Assembly: GCA_002390305.1 (NCBI GenBank)
Contig: DGPE01000030.1
Location: 1 to 5,162, forward strand
Length of the DNA stretch: 5,162 bases
DNA from: Micrococcales bacterium UBA4448
Lineage (GTDB): Bacteria > Actinomycetota > Actinomycetes > Actinomycetales > Microbacteriaceae
Reading direction: 5' to 3'
The position numbers and the translations under genes are program-made. This document shows positions 1 to 5,162 of the stretch, piece after piece; position 1 is the stretch's first letter; every line of letters starts with the position of its first letter. The notes beneath the pieces were generated by a model. The model did no database searches and had not been told where the DNA came from. It saw only the letters and a program-made list of their open reading frames with translations.

Positions 1-1
1 T

Positions 2-619
2 GCTAGCACGATTGACGACAGCTACACGGATCTCTATCTAGAGGCTGGTGATCACACACTCATTGGTGATGAGGCTTTAGCATTCCTTCGAACCCGTCAC
101 GGTGTTGGTGACGGTTCTGATTTATCCAGAATTTCAAACCAGCAGGTTTTTCTGACCTCACTGGTTAGAAAACTCAAAGACGAGGGAGCACTGGCCAACC
201 CCTTCACAATGTTTAGAATTGGCACCGCTGCGCTTTCCAACATGACGCTTTCGAATAGCCTCACCGACCTTGGCGTGATCTACGGCTTAGCCCGTCAGGT
301 GAACAACGTTGACCTGGACAAGATCACCTTTATTCAGCTTCCTGTCTATGACCTAGAGGGCGAGTATGCCGGCCGAGTGGCACCTGTTCCTGAGCGCTCG
401 GCTGAAATCTTCCAGCTCTTGATCGATGACCAGCCGCTAGTTCTGGCTGAGGCGAATATCGGTAGGGGTGCGGTTCTGGCAGAAGAGCCATCCACGGATG
501 AGGCAGTTGATTCAACTGCTGAGATAAATCCAGCCGATGCTACCGCAGCAACTGAGCCAACGGCGCTGCCGGAATGGGTTCAAGGCACCAACGCAGCAAC
601 CACCAGTTGCTCTAATTAA
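2..619 (+). CDS. LytR-CpsA-Psr (LCP) family cell-wall glycopolymer ligase, C-terminal part (5' truncated by window)
   Basis: This is the 3' end of an LCP gene. The frame is open from base 2 and ends at TAA 617-619, leaving 205 visible codons. LCP proteins are membrane-anchored extracytoplasmic enzymes that move polyprenyl-phosphate-linked glycopolymers onto peptidoglycan; in actinobacteria the typical product is arabinogalactan or a related polymer. The C-terminal half of the catalytic domain is visible: a G-x-x-x-L-x-G-x-x-A-L stretch, FLRTRHGVGDGSDLSRI with Arg codons at 89-91 and 95-97, Asp at 119-121 and Arg at 128-130, then NQQ. These Arg/Asp residues correspond to the family's phosphate- and metal-binding residues. 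The protein ends in a roughly 50-residue Ala/Thr/Glu-rich tail, probably a disordered wall-side extension, with a Cys three residues from the end. The N-terminal membrane anchor lies outside the window. An ATG at 209 is internal and is not the start. No terminator separates this gene from the tRNA, so the hairpin at 758-792 may end both transcripts. Confidence 0.92.
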   Translation, partial: ASTIDDSYTDLYLEAGDHTLIGDEALAFLRTRHGVGDGSDLSRISNQQVFLTSLVRKLKDEGALANPFTMFRIGTAALSNMTLSNSLTDLGVIYGLARQVNNVDLDKITFIQLPVYDLEGEYAGRVAPVPERSAEIFQLLIDDQPLVLAEANIGRGAVLAEEPSTDEAVDSTAEINPADATAATEPTALPEWVQGTNAATTSCSN

Positions 620-621
620 GT

Positions 622-650
622 TTGGATTCGCCTCAAGTATCTTGTAGGCT
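622..650 (+). promoter_or_regulatory. Possible promoter of the tRNA-Ser gene
   Basis: TTGGAT at 622-627 and TAGGCT at 645-650 are separated by 17 bases. They share TTG with the -35 consensus and fit the TANNNT form of the -10 element. Transcription would begin near 657, giving a leader of about six bases before the tRNA. The element begins three bases after the LCP stop codon. Both hexamers are weak matches, so read-through from the LCP gene is an equally good source of transcript. Confidence 0.3.
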
Positions 651-662
651 TCAGGGGCAATT

Positions 663-753
663 GGAGACGTCGCATAGTCCGGTCGAGTGCGCCTCACTGC
701 TAATGAGGTAGGGGTTTTATAGCCCCTCGGAGGTTCAAATCCTCTCGTCTCCG
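663..753 (+). tRNA. tRNA-Ser (anticodon GCU, reads AGC/AGU)
   Basis: A complete class II tRNA folds from the sequence. The 7-bp acceptor stem GGAGACG (663-669) pairs with CGTCTCC (746-752), and the discriminator base is G753, as expected for serine. The D stem is GCA (672-674) with TGC (688-690), and the loop carries GG at 681-682. The anticodon stem is CCTCA (692-696) with TGAGG (704-708), and the loop CTGCTAA holds anticodon GCT at 699-701. The long variable arm is GGGGTT (711-716) with AGCCCC (721-726). The T stem is GGAGG (729-733) with CCTCT (741-745), closing the loop TTCAAAT. The 3' CCA is not encoded (bases 754-756 are CGC), so it must be added by nucleotidyltransferase. The long variable arm and G discriminator support serine identity independently of the anticodon. 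Confidence 0.97.
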
Positions 754-757
754 CGCT

Positions 758-792
758 AACCCACAACCCAGTCAGCTGGGTTGTGGGTTTTT
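758..792 (+). terminator. Strong intrinsic terminator after tRNA-Ser
   Basis: A perfect 14-bp inverted repeat (758-771 with 776-789) closes a 4-base loop TCAG (772-775) and is followed by a T run at 788-792. It starts five bases after the tRNA discriminator. The opposite strand has no T run after the hairpin, so the terminator looks specific to the + strand, although the stem also lies downstream of the convergent LysR gene and could slow transcripts from that side. Confidence 0.93.
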
Positions 793-818
793 ACTTTTAG
801 CTTCGCATCGGCAACGAC

Positions 819-1715
819 TCAGGCCGTCAGGCTTTTAGCGAAATCGGTTGCGATTTCCACCATTTTTTTAGCCGCCGGGGATGATTTTTCTTGCATCCTC
901 CTGGCCAAATAGATTCTTGAGAAGGCGTCTTTATGATCTATCTCTAAGAACTTGACGTTGGGTAGTTGGATTGCCGTCAGGCTGCGTGGGACAATCGCGA
1001 CCCCAGCATTGCTCGAGACTAATCCTAGGATTGTTGCGAATTGCACGGCCTGCTCCACAATCTGAGGAGTAAAACCCGCTGAATTACACAGCCGGTAGAT
1101 GTGGTCGTGAAGGTAGGAAACTTTGGTTCTTGGAAACATGATGAATCCCTCAAACTTTAGAACATCTAGCGTCACGCTTTTTTGAGATGCCAGCGCATGT
1201 GTTTTTGGAACTGCAAGCAGTAGCGGTTCGGTAAGAAGAAGGCTCACCTCGAGCCCAGGTGATTGAGTGATTTCTCGAAGAACTCCGACGTCAATTTCTC
1301 CTGCGCGCAATCTAGGTAGCTGCTCCTCGGATGTGAGCTCGACGAGGGAAAGCTTTATGCCCGGGGCACGTCTATGCAGCTCAGCCGTGAGTTCCGGCAA
1401 GATACCGAGAGCTGCCGAGGCTACGAACCCCAAGCGAACGGTTCCTGCGTCGCCCTGGATGACATTGCCCATTCGCTGGCTAAAAAGTTCGTGGGCCAGC
1501 AAAAGCTCACGAGCGTGCTCCAGGAAGATTTCGCCAACCTCGGTTAGCGAGACAGTTCTGGTGGTTCGGGCTATGAGCTTCGCCCCGGAGGTTTGCTCGA
1601 GTTTTTTTATCATTTGGGACAGTCCGGATTGGGTGATTCCCAGGTTTTGAGCTGCTCGTCCGAAGTGGGCTTGTTCGGCGACCTCAACAAATGCGGCTAG
1701 AGACTTAATGTTCAT
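819..1715 (-). CDS. LysR-type transcriptional regulator
   Basis: This is a cytoplasmic DNA-binding regulator of 298 residues, the usual LysR length. Residues 1-60 form the winged helix-turn-helix: MNIKSLAAFVEVAEQAHFGR, then AAQNLGITQSGLSQMIKKLE (residues 21-40) as the recognition region, then the RTTRTVSLTEVG wing. The effector-binding domain begins near residue 88 (VRLGFVASAALGILPEL) and contains the ELTSEEQLPRLRAGEIDVGVLR pattern seen in CbnR/BenM/CatM-like regulators, which respond to small carboxylate-type ligands. The ATG at 1715-1713 was chosen because LysR homology begins exactly there. An upstream GTG (1733) and ATG (1727) in frame would add only six or four non-conserved residues that overlap an inverted repeat. 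It is divergent from the aldehyde dehydrogenase operon, the classic arrangement for a regulator controlling its neighbour and itself. Family membership is certain; the target and ligand are inferred. Confidence 0.95.
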   Translation of the reverse strand: MNIKSLAAFVEVAEQAHFGRAAQNLGITQSGLSQMIKKLEQTSGAKLIARTTRTVSLTEVGEIFLEHARELLLAHELFSQRMGNVIQGDAGTVRLGFVASAALGILPELTAELHRRAPGIKLSLVELTSEEQLPRLRAGEIDVGVLREITQSPGLEVSLLLTEPLLLAVPKTHALASQKSVTLDVLKFEGFIMFPRTKVSYLHDHIYRLCNSAGFTPQIVEQAVQFATILGLVSSNAGVAIVPRSLTAIQLPNVKFLEIDHKDAFSRIYLARRMQEKSSPAAKKMVEIATDFAKSLTA

Positions 1716-1722
1716 GCTAATT

Positions 1723-1728
1723 ATCATA
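1723..1728 (-). promoter_or_regulatory. Candidate -10 box for a leaderless lysR transcript
   Basis: On the minus strand, TATGAT (1728 to 1723) matches five of six -10 consensus bases and lies seven bases before the ATG at 1715. Transcription would therefore start at or within a base of the start codon. No Shine-Dalgarno sequence sits at a workable distance from this ATG, which fits a leaderless mRNA, a common form in actinobacteria. No good -35 box is seen. Confidence 0.45.
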
Positions 1729-1739
1729 ATCACTTATGA
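1724..1739. promoter_or_regulatory. Inverted repeat in the divergent promoter region, possible LysR operator
   Basis: TCATAA (1724-1729) and TTATGA (1734-1739) form a perfect dyad with a 4-base centre. It is AT-rich and overlaps the candidate lysR -10 box, so protein bound here would block lysR transcription. LysR proteins typically bind such AT-rich imperfect dyads and repress their own gene. That this protein binds here is inference. Confidence 0.4.
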
Positions 1740-1767
1740 ATAACATTCCTATATTGCCATAGTTATT
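1739..1767. promoter_or_regulatory. Spaced inverted repeat AATAAC-N17-GTTATT
   Basis: AATAAC (1739-1744) is repeated in inverted form as GTTATT (1762-1767), 17 bases apart, in the centre of the divergent region. Arms of six bases in AT-rich DNA can arise by chance. The position, about 50-80 bases upstream of the aldehyde dehydrogenase start codon, suits an activator contact site, possibly joined with the 1724-1739 dyad. Confidence 0.25.
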
Positions 1768-1798
1768 AACAATGCTGTGAGGTAACTTTGGCTAATCA

Positions 1799-1808
1799 CA
1801 CTGCAGTG
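1799..1808. promoter_or_regulatory. Perfect 10-bp palindrome abutting the ALDH ribosome binding site
   Basis: CACTGCAGTG reads the same on both strands and ends on the base before the AAGGGG ribosome binding site. It could be part of an operator that blocks initiation, or chance. The palindrome has no loop, so an RNA hairpin is unlikely. Confidence 0.25.
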
Positions 1809-1814
1809 AAGGGG
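1809..1814 (+). promoter_or_regulatory. Ribosome binding site deciding the TTG start of the ALDH gene
   Basis: AAGGGG lies five bases before the TTG at 1820. The next in-frame ATG (1856) is preceded by ACAAACTCCC, which has no purine-rich site. This is the main reason for accepting a TTG start. Confidence 0.75.
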
Positions 1815-1819
1815 CTTAC

Positions 1820-3295
1820 TTGTCAGCAATCAGTTCGAACGAAGCACAAACTCCCATGAATCTAATTGGGGGTAAGTGGGTTGCGGGCCGGGGTGACATG
1901 CTCGAAAGCATAAACCCGGCAAATCCGAGTGAAGTTGTGGCAAGTTTCCCGCAGTGCAGCCCGGCAGATGTTGATGATGCCGTCCTGGCCGCAGTCACGG
2001 CCCAGCACTCTTGGGAAGCGCTTGGAATCATTAAGCGCGGTTCAATTCTTAGAGAAGTAGCGGATCTAATGACCGTGCGTCGCGAGGAACTTGCGGCACT
2101 GATGACCAAAGAGCAAGGCAAGACCTACCCGGAGGCCCTTGGAGAAATCGATGGCTCGGCAGAGACTATTCGCTATCACGCCTCCAGTTCAAGAAACCCA
2201 ATTGGCAAAACCTACCCGTCTTCTTTTCCCGGCGAGCACATCGAACAGGTTCGAGAAGCAATCGGTGTTGTTGGAGTAATTACCCCGTGGAATTTTCCAA
2301 CACAAATTCCTGCCTGGAAGATTGCACCTGCATTGTTGTGGGGAAACACCGTTGTCTGGAAGCCAGCCAGCGACATACCTGCAATCAGCCACGCATTTGC
2401 AAAGCTATTCCACGATGCCGGTGTGCCAGCGGGCGTTCTCAATTTGATTTTGGCTTCTGGAAGAGTGGCATCTGCAATGGTGCAGAGCACGCACGTGAGG
2501 GCGCTGTCCTTCACCGGCTCAGTTCCAGTGGGACAAATAATTGCTGAGGCAGCTACCGCTCGCGGCGTCAAGGTTCAGCTTGAACTAGGTGGCCACAACG
2601 CAGCGATTGTTATGCCAGATGTGGATTCGGTATTCGCGGCTAAGCAGCTAACCGTTGGAGCGATGTCGGGCTCCGGTCAGAAGTGCACTGCCACCAGAAG
2701 AATCATCACCGTCGGTGATGCGCATAAAAGTTTTGTGGCGGCTCTAAAGATCGAAGTTGAGGCACTGGTTGTTGGCCCGGGTGGCCAAGCAGGAGTAACA
2801 ACCGGACCGGTGATCTCTGCTTCTGCAAAGAACGAGATTGAAGCCGCTGTCTCAGATGCTGTTGGACAGGGCGGCAAAATAATCGCTCAGGCAAAGCTTC
2901 CTGAAGGACCAGGATTCTACGTTGCTCCTACTGTGCTCGAGGGCGATATGACACTTCGAACTTGCAAAGAAGAAGTCTTCGGACCAATCACCACTGTTAT
3001 GAACGTGGCTAGCCTCGAAGAGGCCATTGAGATTGCTAATGCCACCGAATTTGGATTGACCGCCTCTATCTTTTCCGCGAGTGATGCAGACATCCAGCTT
3101 GCGACAACCGGGCTTATCGCGGGCTTGATAAAGATCAATGCTCCAAATACCGGGTCTGAACTGCACGTTCCGTTTGGTGGCCTGAAGGGCTCAACCTTCC
3201 CAGGCCCAAGAGAGCAGAACGCCGAGAGCGTTGCAGAGTTTTTCACTATTACAAAGAGCGTCTACCGACGAGTTGCTCCCAGGAGGCAGCCATGA
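1820..3295 (+). CDS. NAD(P)-dependent aldehyde dehydrogenase, 2-oxoglutarate semialdehyde (2,5-dioxopentanoate) dehydrogenase-like
   Basis: This soluble enzyme has 491 residues, normal for the ALDH superfamily. It oxidises an aldehyde to a carboxylic acid through a cysteine thioester with NAD(P)+. All catalytic features are present: TPWNFP with Asn158, the cofactor lysine in WKPAS (Lys181), FTGS (231-234), the general base Glu255 in LELGG, the nucleophile Cys289 in SGQKCTATRR, and Glu385 in EEVFGP. The SGQKCTA motif and the C-terminal PFGGLKGSTFPGPREQ followed by AEFFTITKSVY are typical of 2-oxoglutarate semialdehyde dehydrogenases (EC 1.2.1.26) from sugar-acid and hydroxyproline breakdown, and unlike the GGxKxSGxGREGG ending of GabD. 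A succinate- or other semialdehyde substrate remains possible. The start is TTG at 1820, supported by AAGGGG five bases upstream. The stop codon overlaps the next ATG (ATGA), and the LysR gene is divergent upstream. Family assignment is certain; substrate assignment is moderate. Confidence 0.95.
   Translation: MSAISSNEAQTPMNLIGGKWVAGRGDMLESINPANPSEVVASFPQCSPADVDDAVLAAVTAQHSWEALGIIKRGSILREVADLMTVRREELAALMTKEQGKTYPEALGEIDGSAETIRYHASSSRNPIGKTYPSSFPGEHIEQVREAIGVVGVITPWNFPTQIPAWKIAPALLWGNTVVWKPASDIPAISHAFAKLFHDAGVPAGVLNLILASGRVASAMVQSTHVRALSFTGSVPVGQIIAEAATARGVKVQLELGGHNAAIVMPDVDSVFAAKQLTVGAMSGSGQKCTATRRIITVGDAHKSFVAALKIEVEALVVGPGGQAGVTTGPVISASAKNEIEAAVSDAVGQGGKIIAQAKLPEGPGFYVAPTVLEGDMTLRTCKEEVFGPITTVMNVASLEEAIEIANATEFGLTASIFSASDADIQLATTGLIAGLIKINAPNTGSELHVPFGGLKGSTFPGPREQNAESVAEFFTITKSVYRRVAPRRQP
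3281..3286 (+). promoter_or_regulatory. Consensus ribosome binding site inside the ALDH gene for the 575-aa ORF
   Basis: A perfect AGGAGG lies five bases before the ATG at 3292, inside the last codons of the aldehyde dehydrogenase gene. It fixes the start of the next protein and suggests efficient translation of it. Confidence 0.85.
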
Positions 3296-5019
3296 GCATT
3301 ACGCACTCATCCAAAATCTCTTCACTGAAGTCGACCGCTCGGGGTCCCGAATTAGCGATGGATCCTCATGAGCTTGGAACAGCGAGGCAAACGCGTCACA
3401 GTTTTTCTCGCGCTCTAGTGAGGCATGCCTCGCAAGAAGGCTGGAAGATCTCAAAGCGCGTCTGGGAGATAGACGGGCAAGGCAGAGGCCACGCAATTAT
3501 CCGAGTTGAGCTTGGTCAACATATCGCCGAGCTTGTTGTCTTCTCGCAGGTCATCGACGAGGAAATGAGAACAGACCGAGTTATTGCACAGGACTGGGAT
3601 GTCACCTCGGCACTGGTTGAGGGTGAGGTTAGCCCGGAACGACTTGAGATTCTTAGAAACCACGTCACCAAGCAAGAAGATGGTCGCGCGGATGACATGA
3701 CTCTAATTTGGGCAAGAGCCAACCGGAGCCAACGGTTCTTCGATTATGTGTCCGACCGACTAGCCAACGGGCTGCAACCCGAAGCTGACCAGGTTAGTGA
3801 CGCGGCCTATATTTTGCGCAGCACAGCTTTTTACGGCAACGGCAAATGGGGCCTTCGTGACTTTGAGGGAATTGGCTCAAGCAACCCGCTCAGTGTTCCC
3901 TATCGCGCCCAGATGCTTGCGGCCTGGTTGCTAAGAGAGTTTTCCGCTGATCTCGCAGAGCACTGCGCCAAAAGCAAGTCCGAAACTGCAGTGCCATTGG
4001 CTCGAGCATGGCGAAGGTTCTTAGGTCTGGGAAACGCAACCGGGCTGGGCATGGTGCCCTACGTAATTCGTCACCCTCAGGTTATGGATGCTTGGGTGGC
4101 CCTGCGCGAATTACCAATGGCACACGCCCACAGTCAAAAGTGGAGCCCCGATTCTAAAGAGTGGGCCCGAGTCTGCAGTTTGCTCGAGCGCTCCAAGCTT
4201 TATTTCTCCCAGAAAAAGTCTTTCACCACCGAGCCATACCCATCGGGTCCAGTGCTGGCCGAGTTGCTCACCGAAGTAGTTGATTGGGCAAGGCAGTATC
4301 AGGCAAGTGGTGAAATGAATGGCCTAAAGATCTCTCACCCGGCCAAGGCGCTTAGCGAACTTTCGGCAGAGCGCTCCACCGAAGTCCGCCAGATCGTTGA
4401 TTCGGTCTTGGTTGAAATCGACTCCTCGCTGGATGCGGACATTGAGTCACTGTTGCTTTGCGTGGATAGGACGCAGCTGAACCCAACAATGTCGGCTGGG
4501 GATTTGATTCAGATAATCAAAAATCAATACGGCTGGGCTAACAACTTTGATTTCAGTGCTCCAGGTCAAACCTCAAGATTCTGGTTCTATTCAAGAAATA
4601 ATCAGGAGCCTCGTCGTGGTTTCCGCGGCAAGGACAAGGGTCTTATTACTGAGCATCCGGTTGGCGTCGCCAAGGACGTAGTTTCTTTGATGAAGGACCT
4701 TGGGGCTGCGCGAATAGAAACTTCAACCGGAGAGTTTCTGTCACTCCACCCACAGCACTGGGGAATCATCGAAAGAATCCAGTCGGTAGAAGGCTTGGTT
4801 TATACCGAGGCGCACGTGAACCCATTGGCCGATGATTTCTTGCCGCTTGATCTTCAACGTTTCCAGTTGGCAACCTACGGCATGGAGAACTACAACCCGC
4901 AATCCACCGATTGGCTAAGAGTGACTCTTTACAGCGGAGCACCAACGGTTAGTGACGTGCTAGAGGGTGTCGATGTCGACGACTGGCTATTTCTTCCAAG
5001 GCCTGAGGATGTCGCATGA
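3292..5019 (+). CDS. Conserved-looking protein of unknown function (575 aa), middle gene of the ALDH operon
   Basis: I do not recognise this family and assign no function. The protein has 575 residues, no signal peptide and no hydrophobic stretch long enough for a membrane segment, so it is probably cytoplasmic. The first 22 residues look unstructured; ordered sequence starts near residue 30. Stretches that look like conserved cores, rich in Trp, Arg, Asn and Gly, are GRADDMTLIWARANRSQRFF (131-150), YGNGKWGLRDFEGI (181-194), NPLSVPYRAQMLAAWLLREF (from about 198), YGWANNFDF (413-421), RFWFYSRNNQEPRRGFRGKD (429-448), EHPVGVAKDV (454-463) and YTEAHVNPLADDFLPLDLQR (504-523) followed by FQLATYGMENY. 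No nucleotide-binding P-loop, Rossmann GxGxxG or CxxC metal site is visible. Charged residues in these blocks (Asp190, Glu192, Arg435, Arg441, Arg442, His508) could form an active site, but that is speculation. The ATG is fixed by AGGAGG five bases upstream. ATGA overlaps join it to both neighbours, so its product probably acts in the same pathway. Confidence 0.93.
   Translation: MSITHSSKISSLKSTARGPELAMDPHELGTARQTRHSFSRALVRHASQEGWKISKRVWEIDGQGRGHAIIRVELGQHIAELVVFSQVIDEEMRTDRVIAQDWDVTSALVEGEVSPERLEILRNHVTKQEDGRADDMTLIWARANRSQRFFDYVSDRLANGLQPEADQVSDAAYILRSTAFYGNGKWGLRDFEGIGSSNPLSVPYRAQMLAAWLLREFSADLAEHCAKSKSETAVPLARAWRRFLGLGNATGLGMVPYVIRHPQVMDAWVALRELPMAHAHSQKWSPDSKEWARVCSLLERSKLYFSQKKSFTTEPYPSGPVLAELLTEVVDWARQYQASGEMNGLKISHPAKALSELSAERSTEVRQIVDSVLVEIDSSLDADIESLLLCVDRTQLNPTMSAGDLIQIIKNQYGWANNFDFSAPGQTSRFWFYSRNNQEPRRGFRGKDKGLITEHPVGVAKDVVSLMKDLGAARIETSTGEFLSLHPQHWGIIERIQSVEGLVYTEAHVNPLADDFLPLDLQRFQLATYGMENYNPQSTDWLRVTLYSGAPTVSDVLEGVDVDDWLFLPRPEDVA
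5005..5009 (+). promoter_or_regulatory. Ribosome binding site for the M19-like gene
   Basis: GAGGA within the last codons of the 575-residue ORF lies six bases before the ATG at 5016. It supports the start of the third operon gene. Confidence 0.7.
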
Positions 5020-5162
5020 CCAAGAATCTAGTTTTTGACGGACTACAGATCAGCAACTGGGATCGCAACACTCTCGAGGAAGTTCGAAGAGGTGGGGTGC
5101 ACGGAATCAATGCAACCTGCGCGGTCTGGGAAGGAACACTAGAGACCATTCGAAACATTGGC
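5016..5162 (+). CDS. Divergent peptidase M19 (membrane/renal dipeptidase-like) protein, N-terminal part (3' truncated by window)
   Basis: Only the first 49 codons are present; the frame stays open to the window end. The sequence FDGLQISNWDRNTLEEVRRG, then GVHGINATCAVWEGTLETIRNIG, resembles the N-terminus of a branch of M19 amidohydrolase-fold proteins. From memory, close relatives carry DGLIIAKWNRELFEDMRKGG and NCTVSVWEGF, including the dipeptidase-annotated gene beside the dimethylglycine catabolism genes of Pseudomonas aeruginosa; this needs a search. True M19 dipeptidases hydrolyse dipeptides with a binuclear zinc site whose first ligands are in an N-terminal DGHxD motif. Here the matching place reads DGLQI, so the His and Asp ligands are absent and dipeptidase activity should not be assumed. 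The start ATG overlaps the previous stop (ATGA) and has GAGGA six bases upstream. The family call is moderately strong given the short fragment. Confidence 0.72.
   Translation, partial: MTKNLVFDGLQISNWDRNTLEEVRRGGVHGINATCAVWEGTLETIRNIG

Noticed and set aside
209..619. ATG at 209 as the start of a separate 136-residue protein
   Set aside because: The frame is open upstream to the window edge and encodes the core LCP motif, so 209 is an internal methionine.
663..753. Integration (att) site at the tRNA-Ser 3' end
   Set aside because: tRNA-Ser genes are common integration sites, but no integrase gene or repeat of the tRNA 3' end is visible nearby, and an intact terminator follows directly.
512..766. 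Minus-strand 84-codon ORF beginning MWVSAETRGFEPP
   Set aside because: It is the antisense of the tRNA-Ser gene and the LCP tail. The ETRGFEPP string is the familiar false translation of a tRNA T arm and acceptor stem.
758..792. Bidirectional terminator or repeat element
   Set aside because: The stem is perfect, but only the + strand has a T run, and no second copy occurs in the window. It is explained as the tRNA terminator.
1716..1733. GTG (1733) or ATG (1727) as the LysR start
   Set aside because: They add only a few residues outside LysR homology, overlap the inverted repeat and candidate -10 box, and the nearest AGGA is 13 bases from the GTG, which is too far to be convincing.
2212..2571. 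Minus-strand 119-codon ORF and similar antisense ORFs across 1816-3246
   Set aside because: They are shadows within the aldehyde dehydrogenase gene, whose sense frame carries all family motifs. None has a ribosome binding site or a recognisable product.
4088..4279. Plus-strand 63-codon ORF within the 575-residue gene
   Set aside because: It is an out-of-frame shadow with a composition unlike a folded protein, inside an intact longer ORF.
4949..5158. Minus-strand 69-codon ORF at the right end
   Set aside because: It is antisense to the junction of the two overlap-coupled genes and has no recognisable features.

Overview
The window looks like ordinary chromosome of an actinobacterium with moderate GC (by eye near half). 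The evidence is an LCP-family cell-wall ligase tail with the actinobacterial-style RISNQQ motif, a tRNA gene without an encoded CCA end, strong Shine-Dalgarno sites next to a probably leaderless gene, and TTG/GTG start usage. A small-genome Microbacteriaceae-type organism would fit, but this is inference and cannot be proved from 5 kb. No insertion sequence, phage gene, CRISPR array or recombination site is visible.

Layout. (1) 2-619 (+): the 3' end of a LytR-CpsA-Psr (LCP) gene. (2) 663-753 (+): tRNA-Ser(GCU), with a possible weak promoter just after the LCP stop and a very strong intrinsic terminator at 758-792. (3) 819-1715 (-): a LysR-type regulator. (4) 1716-1819: a short divergent control region with several dyad symmetries, a likely -10 box for a leaderless lysR mRNA, and the ribosome binding site of the next gene. 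(5) 1820-5162 (+): an operon of three genes joined by two ATGA overlaps. They are an NAD(P)-dependent aldehyde dehydrogenase resembling 2-oxoglutarate semialdehyde dehydrogenases, a 575-residue protein of unknown function, and the first 49 codons of a divergent M19 (membrane/renal dipeptidase-like) protein that continues beyond the window.

How the parts work together. The LysR gene, divergent from the operon and 104 bp away, is the natural candidate regulator of the operon and of itself. The operon looks catabolic. The M19-like hydrolase and the unknown protein would act on a small-molecule substrate, and the aldehyde dehydrogenase would oxidise a semialdehyde intermediate to a carboxylate. 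The substrate cannot be read from the window. The most interesting item is the uncharacterised 575-residue protein, coupled on both sides to recognisable enzymes. The second is the M19-like neighbour, whose N-terminus lacks the HxD metal-binding motif of true dipeptidases.
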